Below, one piece after another: positions 15,353 to 22,462 of a DNA stretch of 23,694 bases (positions within the stretch are counted from its first letter, which is position 1; every line of letters begins with the position of its first letter). The translations under genes were made by a program, and so were the position numbers. A model generated the notes under the pieces. It worked only from the letters and a program-made list of their open reading frames with translations, made no database searches and was not told where the DNA came from. The stretch is taken from NCBI GenBank assembly GCA_020625635.1, contig JAHLBL010000004.1, positions 1 to 23,694 on the forward strand. Reading direction: 5' to 3'. Source of the DNA: a bacterium. GTDB lineage: Bacteria; Bacillota; Clostridia; Oscillospirales; Acutalibacteraceae.

Positions 15353-16108
15353 ATGGGATTGAAAACAAAGTTGAAGAATAAGGCTCTCGGCTATAAGGCG
15401 ACCAGCGACAGTTATATCGCTCAGCTCAGAAGGTCGGGCGTTAAGGTCGGAACGGACGTTAAGTTCTTCAGACCGTACAACACCACAATAGATATGCAGA
15501 ATCCGCACCTGCTGACTATCGGCGATCATGTTATGATTACGGGCCCTGTTACGGTTCTTACCCACGATTACAGCTGGTCGGTGCTTAAAAATAAGTACGG
15601 ATATGTCGCGGGCAATCAAAAGCCCGTGAAAATCGGAAACAACGTGTTTATCGGCTGGGGAGCTACAATTCTCGCGGGTACTACCGTCGGCGACAACACG
15701 ATTATAGGCGCGAACAGCGTTGTTTCGGGAAGGCTCGAGAGCGACAGCGTTTACGCGGGAAATCCCGCGAAGCGTATTATGAGCATAGACGAATACTACA
15801 GAAAAAGACTCTCCCGACAGCTCGACGAGGCTTACGGCGTGGTATGTGAATATAAAAAGCGCAGGGGAGAGTACCCTCCCGCGGAGATTCTCGACGAATA
15901 CTTTTTCCTTTTTACAGGAGGAAACACCGACGATCTTCCCGAGGCTTATCTCACCAAGCTCAGACTTATGGGTACATATGAGGAGAGCATGGAGCTTCTC
16001 AGAAACAACAAGCCTCAGTTTGACGGCTATGACAGCTTTATTGAATACTGCGTAAACAGAGAAAAAGATGACTGTTATCGCAAAACGGAGACTACCAATG
16101 AAATTTAA
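15353..16108 (+). CDS. Hexapeptide-repeat acyltransferase (LbH, WbbJ-like)
   Basis: A 251-residue protein with a left-handed beta-helix acyltransferase core. Hexapeptide-type turns run from about residue 50 to 140 (LTIGDHVMITGPV, KIGNNVFIGWGATILAG, TVGDNTIIGANSVV). They end in the usual VYAGNPAKRI (133-142). H71 in TVLTHDYSW is the likely catalytic histidine. It would O-acetylate, or otherwise acylate, a sugar of the repeat unit with acyl-CoA. A C-terminal part of about 100 residues after the core is longer than in simple acetyltransferases and is not recognised. I chose the ATG at 15353, with AGGAAAGG upstream; the frame also opens with a TTG at 15314 inside the previous gene. Confidence 0.88.
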   Translation: MGLKTKLKNKALGYKATSDSYIAQLRRSGVKVGTDVKFFRPYNTTIDMQNPHLLTIGDHVMITGPVTVLTHDYSWSVLKNKYGYVAGNQKPVKIGNNVFIGWGATILAGTTVGDNTIIGANSVVSGRLESDSVYAGNPAKRIMSIDEYYRKRLSRQLDEAYGVVCEYKKRRGEYPPAEILDEYFFLFTGGNTDDLPEAYLTKLRLMGTYEESMELLRNNKPQFDGYDSFIEYCVNREKDDCYRKTETTNEI

Positions 16109-17279
16109 GATGATACAATTGGATGTTGTGTTATTGTGTTTAACATTTAACGAAATAACCATACTTCCGCATATTGTTTTTATCGGATTTAAATACGCGG
16201 TTCTTTCGTATCTTCTGCTGAGATACATACCGACAGCGAACAATATGCCGCTTATTATCATCCCTACCGTGCTTTTCGGAGTGGAAAACGTCTTTTCGAC
16301 AGTGATAAACAACGGCTCACAGAACAGTATTGTCGCGTCGATGGTATTTGCGGTCCAGGTTCTTGTTATTTTCCTTGTTACGGACAATTTTCTCGGGAAA
16401 TACTCGCTCGAGGAATATGCGGCAACAGCGCTTGCGGCGTTTGGAGTGCTGATAGTAATAACTGACGGACTAATGCTGGTTAAGCATTACAGATTCAGCA
16501 ACCCGAACGAAATGTATTTTATAGGAAATAAGTTTGTTGTTTCCTATATCCACTGCTTTGTTTCCGCGCTGCTGTTTATGCTGAGCTATAAGACCGAAAG
16601 AGTCTGGAAAATCAGCGGCGGAAAGCTTATACTGAACGGTCTTTCGCTGAGATTAGGCGCTTTTGCGTTTACGGGCTTTTCTGTGCTTGTGTGTCGAAAA
16701 GTAACCTGCTCTACGGGTATGCTTGCGTGCGTTTTACTTTTTGTGATGATGCTTGTGCCTATCGGAGTAAGAATCGTGCTTTCGAGCGGAAAGGCTATGA
16801 TTATTGTAACTTCCGTGCTTGACGTTCTTCTTCTCGGTTCATACTCTATTCTCAAAAATGATTTCGTACATGAGTTTATTTACGGAACGCTGGAAAAGTC
16901 CGTTACCTGGAACGGCAGGCTTATTATCTGGAAAGAGATTTTCAGGCTGATTGGGAAAAAGCCTGTTTTTGGTTATGGCTATTACAGTAACGTTGTTCAG
17001 GAGGTTGTAGGTTTCGACGCTAATCCTCAGAACGGTGTGCTTAAAATCCTTATCGATATGGGAATTTTGGGACTGGTGCTTTTCGGTGTTATGGTCTGGA
17101 TCAGCTTCCGTAACATCAGGGGCGAGGCGCTGAAAAAGCTCTATCCCGTAGTTGCTTTTATGTACCCTATGATTTTCGCGTCGCTTGTTGAAATCAATTT
17201 AACACATATGATTGTGTTTATGGCTATGGCTATCGCGTACAGCGGAACAAGATATATTCGAAGGGGGCAATTAATATGA
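16098..17279 (+). CDS. Capsule repeat-unit polymerase (Wzy-like, O-antigen ligase/polymerase fold)
   Basis: A membrane protein of 393 residues with about ten or eleven hydrophobic helices. A conserved-looking block near residues 271-298 (WNGRLIIWKEIF, then KKPVFGYGYYSN) matches the 'R..iW......i...P..G.G' pattern of the O-antigen polymerase/ligase superfamily. It would polymerise flipped units on the outer face of the membrane. Together with the Wzx-like gene further on it makes the Wzx/Wzy assignment. I chose the ATG at 16098, preceded by ACGGAG. An upstream in-frame ATG at 16068 would add ten residues. It overlaps the acyltransferase by 11 bases and the next gene by 4 (ATGA). Wzy proteins diverge strongly, so the call rests on layout and context. 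Confidence 0.85.
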   Translation: MKFKMIQLDVVLLCLTFNEITILPHIVFIGFKYAVLSYLLLRYIPTANNMPLIIIPTVLFGVENVFSTVINNGSQNSIVASMVFAVQVLVIFLVTDNFLGKYSLEEYAATALAAFGVLIVITDGLMLVKHYRFSNPNEMYFIGNKFVVSYIHCFVSALLFMLSYKTERVWKISGGKLILNGLSLRLGAFAFTGFSVLVCRKVTCSTGMLACVLLFVMMLVPIGVRIVLSSGKAMIIVTSVLDVLLLGSYSILKNDFVHEFIYGTLEKSVTWNGRLIIWKEIFRLIGKKPVFGYGYYSNVVQEVVGFDANPQNGVLKILIDMGILGLVLFGVMVWISFRNIRGEALKKLYPVVAFMYPMIFASLVEINLTHMIVFMAMAIAYSGTRYIRRGQLI

Positions 17280-18370
17280 AAATCGGAATATTGTCAATGC
17301 AGAGGATACCGAATTACGGTTCTTTCCTCCAATCCTTCGCGCTGAAAAAGCTTATGGAGCAGCGCGGTCATACCGTTACCTATGTAGATATTGAAAGGAA
17401 AAAGGGACATTGCCCTCCTAAGAAAAGTAAGCTTCAACAAAAACTCGAAAAGCTGAAGTACGTCGACAAATACTTTTTCAGACGTATGAAGGACAGTGAG
17501 AAGAACAAGCAGATGAGCGTGATGTTCAGGGAAGTACAGAACAGTTACCTTGGACTGACTTCGGAGAATATGGCGTCGGACGGCTGTGATGCCGTGATTA
17601 TCGGAAGCGACGAAATTTTCAACTGTTCACCCGATAGCTTTTGGGGAATAACGGGACAGCGCTTCGGAGATATCCCCGGCGTACCTGTAGTTATGAGCTA
17701 TGCGGCGTCCTGCGGCTATACGGGGCTCGATGATATGAGCACCGGTGACAAAGCGGTTGTAAAATCAGCTCTCCGTAAACTCAGTGCGGTTTCGGTTCGT
17801 GATGAAAACACAAGGGCGCTTGTGAAAAAGCTTACGGGAGTTGAGCCTGAGCAGAATCTTGACCCCGTTTTGATTTACGGGTTTGAGGATGAAATTGCCT
17901 TAGGCGAGAAGCAGGGTGTCCCGAGCTATCCTTATATGGTTGTTTACGCTTACCACAACCGTATCGATTCGAAAAAAGAGATTAACGCTATAATAAATTA
18001 CGCGAAAAAACATAATCTGAAGACGATCGCGATCGGCGGCTCGCTGCCGTGGTGTGACGAATTTGCGGTTATATCACCGTTTCAGGTGCTTGCGTATTTC
18101 AAGCACGCCGAATGTATAGTGACCGATACTTTCCACGGAACGGTTATGGCGGCAAAGCTTAACCGCCCCTTTGGCGCTTTTGTCAGAGACAGCAATAAAA
18201 ACAAGCTGGACGATTTGCTGAACAGACTGGGCATTGATTCTCATAAGGTCAGCAACCCCGATATGCTTGAGAAAATTCTTGACATTAATTATGATTACGC
18301 TTCCTTTAATGCTTTCGTTGAGAGTGAGCGTGACCACGCTCTGGGATATTTTGAAAAAGCAGGGCTTTAA
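17276..18370 (+). CDS. Polysaccharide pyruvyl transferase family protein 2
   Basis: A 364-residue second member of the PF04230 family. The N-terminal motif NYGSFLQSFAL (13-23) lines up with NNGSFLQAYAL of the first copy. SDEIFN (111-116) matches SDQIWN, LDPVLIY matches CDPTLLL, and DTFHGTVMAAK (284-294, H287) matches NSFHGTAF. Overall the two copies look clearly diverged, so this is not a recent tandem duplication. The region HCPPKKSKLQQKLEKLKYVDKY (45-66) is lysine-rich and has no match in copy 1. It may pyruvylate a different sugar, or work with the iron-sulfur protein two genes on. The start overlaps the polymerase stop. Confidence 0.85.
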   Translation: MKIGILSMQRIPNYGSFLQSFALKKLMEQRGHTVTYVDIERKKGHCPPKKSKLQQKLEKLKYVDKYFFRRMKDSEKNKQMSVMFREVQNSYLGLTSENMASDGCDAVIIGSDEIFNCSPDSFWGITGQRFGDIPGVPVVMSYAASCGYTGLDDMSTGDKAVVKSALRKLSAVSVRDENTRALVKKLTGVEPEQNLDPVLIYGFEDEIALGEKQGVPSYPYMVVYAYHNRIDSKKEINAIINYAKKHNLKTIAIGGSLPWCDEFAVISPFQVLAYFKHAECIVTDTFHGTVMAAKLNRPFGAFVRDSNKNKLDDLLNRLGIDSHKVSNPDMLEKILDINYDYASFNAFVESERDHALGYFEKAGL

Positions 18371-18381
18371 AAGAGGAAAAA

Positions 18382-19791
18382 ATGAAGAAGATTAAGCTTT
18401 CAGATTCGCTCATAAATGTTACAAAACTATCGTCGGGCACTGTAATGGGGCAGATTATCGCGATCCTTACACTGCCGTTTATCACAAGACTTTACGGAGC
18501 TGAAGTTATTGGTATCTGGACGGTAGTAACCGCCTTTTCCAACATTGTAATGCAGTATACCGATCTCGGTCTGTCCAACTCTATGATGATGTGTGACGAC
18601 GACAAGATATTGCGGCGATACAGTATTGTTACAAAGCTCTCGCTTTTGTTATCAATAGCGTCGGGCTTGGTAATAACGCTTTACTATATCATAATCCAAT
18701 CCGAGATTTCCTACGCATTAACTATCGGAATCTTTACGATTCTTTACGCTTATGAGCTAAGGCAGATTGTTAACTGCAGCACTCTGCTCACACGTGAGAA
18801 ACAGTACAATGTGTTGATGAAGAACGCGACGATCCGATTCGGAAGTATCGCGGTTGTTTCCATCGGACTGGCATATCTTGGAAAATATACGGGCTGGACT
18901 GTCTGTCTTAGCTACGGTTATTTTATCGGAAATATAGTCGGTCAGGAGCTGACTCTCTTCCACCTCAGACGTCATCTTCCTAAGACCGAACGTCATATTA
19001 AACTCGAGGAATATAAAAAGACCATAAAAGAGAATAAGGACTACGTTCGTTATCAGATGCCCGCGTCCATTATGATTATTCTCAGAACCGAATTGCCTAA
19101 TCTGCTTATAAGCTCGTTGTTCGGCAACACGATTCTCGGTTATTTCTCTATTTCTCAGAAGCTTCTGACGATTCCCGCGACCTTCCTCGGTCAGCCGTTA
19201 GGAACGGTATTCTACCAGAAAGCGGCTGAAATGCGCCGCAAAGGTCTGGAAATCGGTGATTTTGTTAAGCGTAATGTAAATCGCGGAATGCTGATTGCGC
19301 TTGTTCCTATGACGCTGTTTGCGGCTTACGGCGATGTGGCTATAAACATTTTCTTCGGAATGGAATACAGTGTAGGAAGTATTATTTGTCGTATTATAGT
19401 TTATCGTACGCTCTTTAATTTTATTTCTATGTCTACGCGCGGTCTCGACATAGTGCTGAATAAGCAGCAGTATGCTCTGTATTGCTGCTGCGCTCAGACG
19501 GTTTTTGCAGCTGTGAGCGTAATATGCGGCTTTTATATGTTCCACGATATCTTTATCACGTCGCTTCTGATTGTTGTCACATTTATTATTGTACAGATTA
19601 TTTATTTTGTGATTATGTACAGGGTTATGAAAATTAATCCGCTTACGTATGTCAGAAATATGCTTTTGATTATTGCGGCAATGTTTATTATTTCCGAGCT
19701 GTTAAGATTCGGAACTCTGTTTATCCTTGGCGCATTTCCTAACGGCTTCTTCAATTATCTGCTTGGTATGTTTTCACAAACCGTTATATAA
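18382..19791 (+). CDS. Repeat-unit flippase (Wzx-like, MOP superfamily)
   Basis: A 469-residue polytopic membrane protein with about 12 to 14 hydrophobic helices, the normal size for Wzx. The N-terminus SSGTVMGQIIAILTLPFITRLYGAEV is the standard opening of the polysaccharide transporter family: 'gt...q.i.ll..p.itrly....fG'. The middle has LISSLFGNTILGYFSISQK, the usual seventh-helix area. It should move the undecaprenyl-linked repeat unit to the outer face before polymerisation. AAGAGGAAAAA precedes the ATG. Its codon style is A/T-rich, like the polymerase and pyruvyl transferase 2. The gap to the next gene is 11 bases. Confidence 0.9.
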   Translation: MKKIKLSDSLINVTKLSSGTVMGQIIAILTLPFITRLYGAEVIGIWTVVTAFSNIVMQYTDLGLSNSMMMCDDDKILRRYSIVTKLSLLLSIASGLVITLYYIIIQSEISYALTIGIFTILYAYELRQIVNCSTLLTREKQYNVLMKNATIRFGSIAVVSIGLAYLGKYTGWTVCLSYGYFIGNIVGQELTLFHLRRHLPKTERHIKLEEYKKTIKENKDYVRYQMPASIMIILRTELPNLLISSLFGNTILGYFSISQKLLTIPATFLGQPLGTVFYQKAAEMRRKGLEIGDFVKRNVNRGMLIALVPMTLFAAYGDVAINIFFGMEYSVGSIICRIIVYRTLFNFISMSTRGLDIVLNKQQYALYCCCAQTVFAAVSVICGFYMFHDIFITSLLIVVTFIIVQIIYFVIMYRVMKINPLTYVRNMLLIIAAMFIISELLRFGTLFILGAFPNGFFNYLLGMFSQTVI

Positions 19792-19802
19792 GAGAGGTTA
19801 AT

Positions 19803-20906
19803 ATGCAGACAGTATGCGAAAAATCCAAATGCTCGGGCTGTATGGCTTGCGTTGATATATGCCCGAAAAACGCTGTAAGAATCGAGGACACTATCCGTGA
19901 GTACAACGCGGTCATAGACAGCGATCTTTGCGTTAACTGCGGAGCCTGTCACAAGGTGTGCCAGCAGAACAATCCTCCTGAATTCCGTAAGCCGATTCTC
20001 TGGAAACAGGGCTGGGCTGAGGATTCAGCCGTGCGCGCGGCTTCGTCCTCGGGCGGTTTCGCGGCGGCGCTCGAGCTGGCGTTCGTCAGAAGCGGCGGCG
20101 TTGTGTGCAGCTGCGCCCATGTCGGCGACGACTACGGCTTTATTTTCGCGCACAGCGAGGACGAGGTAAAAAGGTTTGCAGGCTCAAAGTACGTGAAGAG
20201 CAACCCCGCGGGCGCGTATAAGGAAATCGCTAAGCTGCTGAAAAGCGGCAGCAAAGTGCTTTTCGTCGGACTTCCGTGTCAGGCTGCGGCGGCGCGTAAC
20301 TATACCCGCGACCATGAGAATCTCTATACGGTCGACCTTATCTGTCACGGCTCTCCGTCGCCGAAGGTTCTCGCGTCCTTCCTTGAGGACTATAATATGA
20401 AAATCAGCGACCTTGGCTGCGCGAAGTTCAGGGAAGGAATGGGATTCCGTTTGAATACTGCCGAAAAGCCCTTCAATGTACCTGCGATAACCGACACCTA
20501 TACTAAGGCGTTTCTGAGCGCGACCTCCTATACGGAGAACTGCTACAGCTGTAGGTACGCCCGTATCGAGAGAGTTTCCGATATCACTATCGGCGACTCG
20601 TGGGGCAGTGAGCTCGGCTCTGAGCAGATGCGCGCGGGAATTTCGATTGCGCTGTGCCAGACCGAAAAGGGAATCAGTCTGCTCAACAACTCGGGACTTT
20701 GCCTGTTCGATGTTGACCTTGACCACGCGGTGAGCTGCAATCACCAGCTTGAGTCTCCGTCAGAGCCCTCGCCACAGAGGGAAATGTTTATCAGCGGCAT
20801 GGAGTCGGGCGAAAAATTCAAGAAGGTTGCAGGCAAATGCTTCCCGACGCAGAACCTGAAAAACAAGATAAAAAGAGTGCTTTACGTGCTTCATATAAAG
20901 AGATGA
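19803..20906 (+). CDS. Iron-sulfur protein with F420-hydrogenase beta-subunit (FrhB) domains
   Basis: A 367-residue protein with two N-terminal 4Fe-4S clusters of ferredoxin type. The first ligands are C10, C13, C16 and C20; the second are C43, C46, C49 and C53. After residue 60 comes an FrhB/FdhB-like region with SSSGGFAAALE, FAGSKYVKS, VLFVGLPCQAAAARNY, LICHGSPSP, CYSCRYA and ITIGDSWG. In methanogens the family moves electrons to or from F420 and flavin. In capsule loci of gut Firmicutes and Bacteroidetes such proteins occur beside pyruvyl transferase family genes, and their reaction is not known. GAGAGGTTAAT precedes the ATG. It is the last gene of the operon. A redox step on a sugar or an oxygen-sensing role are both open. 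Confidence 0.88.
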   Translation: MQTVCEKSKCSGCMACVDICPKNAVRIEDTIREYNAVIDSDLCVNCGACHKVCQQNNPPEFRKPILWKQGWAEDSAVRAASSSGGFAAALELAFVRSGGVVCSCAHVGDDYGFIFAHSEDEVKRFAGSKYVKSNPAGAYKEIAKLLKSGSKVLFVGLPCQAAAARNYTRDHENLYTVDLICHGSPSPKVLASFLEDYNMKISDLGCAKFREGMGFRLNTAEKPFNVPAITDTYTKAFLSATSYTENCYSCRYARIERVSDITIGDSWGSELGSEQMRAGISIALCQTEKGISLLNNSGLCLFDVDLDHAVSCNHQLESPSEPSPQREMFISGMESGEKFKKVAGKCFPTQNLKNKIKRVLYVLHIKR

Positions 20907-20910
20907 CAAA

Positions 20911-20940
20911 AGCCGTCGCGTTTGCGACGGCTCAGTTTTT
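20911..20940. terminator. Bidirectional terminator at the end of the capsule operon
   Basis: AGCCGTCGC (20911-20919) and GCGACGGCT (20924-20932) pair perfectly around GTTT. On the plus strand TTTTT follows at 20936-20940. On the minus strand TTTTGTC follows. It ends both the capsule operon and the convergent gene whose stop is at 20932-20934, so part of that stop lies within the stem. Confidence 0.88.
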
Positions 20941-22032
20941 GTCCTGATTATCCTTGAGTACCTTCAGCTCGTACTCGACTTTTTTTCGGTATTTCGGCGA
21001 AATCAGCCTGATTATACGGTAAAGATAGAATATCGGCAGCAGCGGCGGGCATTTGCGCACGGGATAAAAAATGTCCTTCATATACGCGGGAGGCGGGAAA
21101 ATCCGCTTCAGATAGAAATGCTCCTCGCCGAGCTGATTAAGGCGGTTCAGAATCTTGTTGTCGGTCAAGCCGAAGGTCCCGCTTCCGAGGATGTACAGCT
21201 CCTCGTCGGAAAAGCACTCAAAATCTCCGCGTCCGAACCATTTTTCGGCGAGAGCGGAGAACTCCTCGTAAAACAGCTTTAATCCGAGTTCATCGAGCTT
21301 CGAGTCAAAATCCGCCCTGTCAAGCTTCGGCAGGTGCTTTTTATCGAGAAGGTAAATGTCCATAACGGAGCGTATTCCCGTTCCCGACTCGCAGTAGTGC
21401 TTGTAGAGGTGGGTGATAAAGTAGACGTAGCTGTCCTCGGGCGTCATATCATACCGCGAACCGCCGCTGTTTACGGCGCGTTCAAACGCGTCCTGATAAT
21501 AATCGTAGAACGGCGAGTCGATCCTGAACAGGTCGCGGTGAAGCTCAAGATGCATAAACGGCGGCTTGATGTAGCTGTCGTCGTACATAAAGTTGATTCG
21601 CTCGGCGGTGTAGCCGAGACCTTTAGCGGCTTCGCCCGCCTTAGCCGCGTCCTTTACGAGCAGATCGAGGTCGCTCATATACCTGTAGTCGGGTGAGGGA
21701 TATAGCTCGCAGATATAAAGCCCCTTCAGCGGCATAAACTCAACGCCCTCGCGTTCAAACGCGTCGCAGAGCGCGTGAAACTCCGCGGTCTGGATAAGGT
21801 TGCGGTGGAAGCACTGGGAGCGCTTGTCAGCCCAATTCTTTTTCAGAGCGCTGTCGATAGTGATATCGAGTTTTTCAATCGCGTAGTACGACATATTGAG
21901 AACGTCGTGAAGCTTGGCGAGCTCGTAAAGACAGCCGAAATCGATCTCATTGTCGGGCTTGGGAGGCTCGGTTTCGTTTATCAGGGAGAACAGCAGCTTC
22001 AGCAGATACGCGCAATGCTTGTTATTATCCAT
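20932..22032 (-). CDS. Nucleotidyltransferase-fold protein (NTP_transf_5 type)
   Basis: A 366-residue cytosolic protein of the PF14907 type. LKGLYICELYPSPDYRYMSD (102-121) leads into SDLDLLV (120-126), the D-x-D-type metal site of the nucleotidyltransferase fold (D121, D123). The rest is helical. A second block with ELHRDLF and the helical VYFITHLYKHY is usual for this family. Members occur in capsule and natural-product loci and their substrate is not defined. I chose the ATG at 22030-22032, which follows AAGGATTTTAAA; the frame opens further at 22077 without a ribosome site. It is convergent with the capsule operon and shares its terminator, so it is not part of that transcript. Confidence 0.82.
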   Translation of the reverse strand: MDNNKHCAYLLKLLFSLINETEPPKPDNEIDFGCLYELAKLHDVLNMSYYAIEKLDITIDSALKKNWADKRSQCFHRNLIQTAEFHALCDAFEREGVEFMPLKGLYICELYPSPDYRYMSDLDLLVKDAAKAGEAAKGLGYTAERINFMYDDSYIKPPFMHLELHRDLFRIDSPFYDYYQDAFERAVNSGGSRYDMTPEDSYVYFITHLYKHYCESGTGIRSVMDIYLLDKKHLPKLDRADFDSKLDELGLKLFYEEFSALAEKWFGRGDFECFSDEELYILGSGTFGLTDNKILNRLNQLGEEHFYLKRIFPPPAYMKDIFYPVRKCPPLLPIFYLYRIIRLISPKYRKKVEYELKVLKDNQDKN

Positions 22033-22117
22033 TTTAAAATCCTTAAAAATTTTTATATTTTCCCGAATTCCGCACATACTGTTTTTGTATTCGTATTATG
22101 TGGCAGAGGTGACAAAA

Positions 22118-22261
22118 ATGGTATGGCTTATTATCGCGGCAGTATGCGCCGCTGTGTTTATGGTAATGCTCTACGCCTGTCTTGTGGCGGGGGCGAGAGC
22201 GGACAGGGAGATGGAAAGACTGCTCGGACAGAATGATAAGGACACAAAAATCTCCCCGTAA
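22118..22261 (+). CDS. Small single-helix membrane protein, 47 residues
   Basis: The ATG at 22118 follows GAGGTGACAAAA, a clear ribosome site. The product starts with MVW and one hydrophobic helix (about 3-24), then a charged tail (ADREMERLLGQNDKDTKISP). The predicted layout is one membrane pass with a short, mixed-charge cytosolic tail, or the reverse. No family is recognised. The frame is open far upstream, but the good ribosome site and the start of the helix argue for this ATG. It is divergent from the nucleotidyltransferase-fold gene. A weak CCCG-TAAT-CGGG hairpin with TTTTT spans its stop. It could be a stress or toxin-like peptide, but nothing in the sequence decides that. Confidence 0.6.
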   Translation: MVWLIIAAVCAAVFMVMLYACLVAGARADREMERLLGQNDKDTKISP

Positions 22262-22273
22262 TCGGGTTTTTCT
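22255..22273 (+). terminator. Weak terminator-like hairpin at the 47-residue ORF stop
   Basis: CCCG (22255-22258) pairs with CGGG (22263-22266) around TAAT, which holds the stop codon. TTTTTCT follows directly. The stem is only 4 bp of G/C pairs, so this is a low-strength candidate. Confidence 0.35.
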
Positions 22274-22284
22274 ACAAGCTTTAT

Positions 22285-22318
22285 TATACACTTATTGCCG
22301 TTATTAATCAAGTGTATA
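22285..22318. repeat. Inverted repeat upstream of the dehydratase activase gene
   Basis: TATACACTT (22285-22293) and AAGTGTATA (22310-22318) are perfect complements with a 16-base spacer. The right arm includes the self-complementary TGTATACA (22313-22320). It lies about 30 bases before the predicted -35 box, a common place for a regulator site. It may also be just an A/T-rich hairpin. Confidence 0.45.
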
Positions 22319-22347
22319 CATTATCCTTATGTATCCCTTATAAAATT

Positions 22348-22377
22348 TTGTCAAAAAGAGATAAGCCGAATTATAGT
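22348..22377 (+). promoter_or_regulatory. Predicted promoter of the dehydratase activase gene
   Basis: A -35 TTGTCA (22348-22353) and a -10 TATAGT (22372-22377) are separated by 18 bases. The -10 sits inside the left arm of the large hairpin. A second TATAAT at 22412-22417 has only a poor -35 partner. Confidence 0.5.
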
Positions 22378-22402
22378 TCTGTAAAAGAATTATAATTCGG
22401 CT
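22364..22402. other. 17-bp hairpin overlapping the activase promoter
   Basis: AGCCGAATTATA (22364-22375) and TATAATTCGGCT (22391-22402) are perfect complements. They continue inward through a G-T pair and four more pairs (TTCT/AGAA) to a 5-base loop. GTTTTATTC follows. It could be an intrinsic terminator for the small upstream gene, or a palindromic operator, since the promoter overlaps its left arm. Confidence 0.6.
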
Positions 22403-22462
22403 GTTTTATTCTATAATATTAAAGAATATACAATCGGATACTATGCAAAATCGGAGGACGAA

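Noticed and set aside
15206..16387. Open frame of about 390 codons on the minus strand
   Set aside because: It spans the ends of three convincing plus-strand genes in antisense and has no recognisable domain or operon context.
22033..22077. Upstream start of the nucleotidyltransferase-fold gene
   Set aside because: No ribosome site precedes the ATG at 22077, while AAGGATT precedes the one at 22032.
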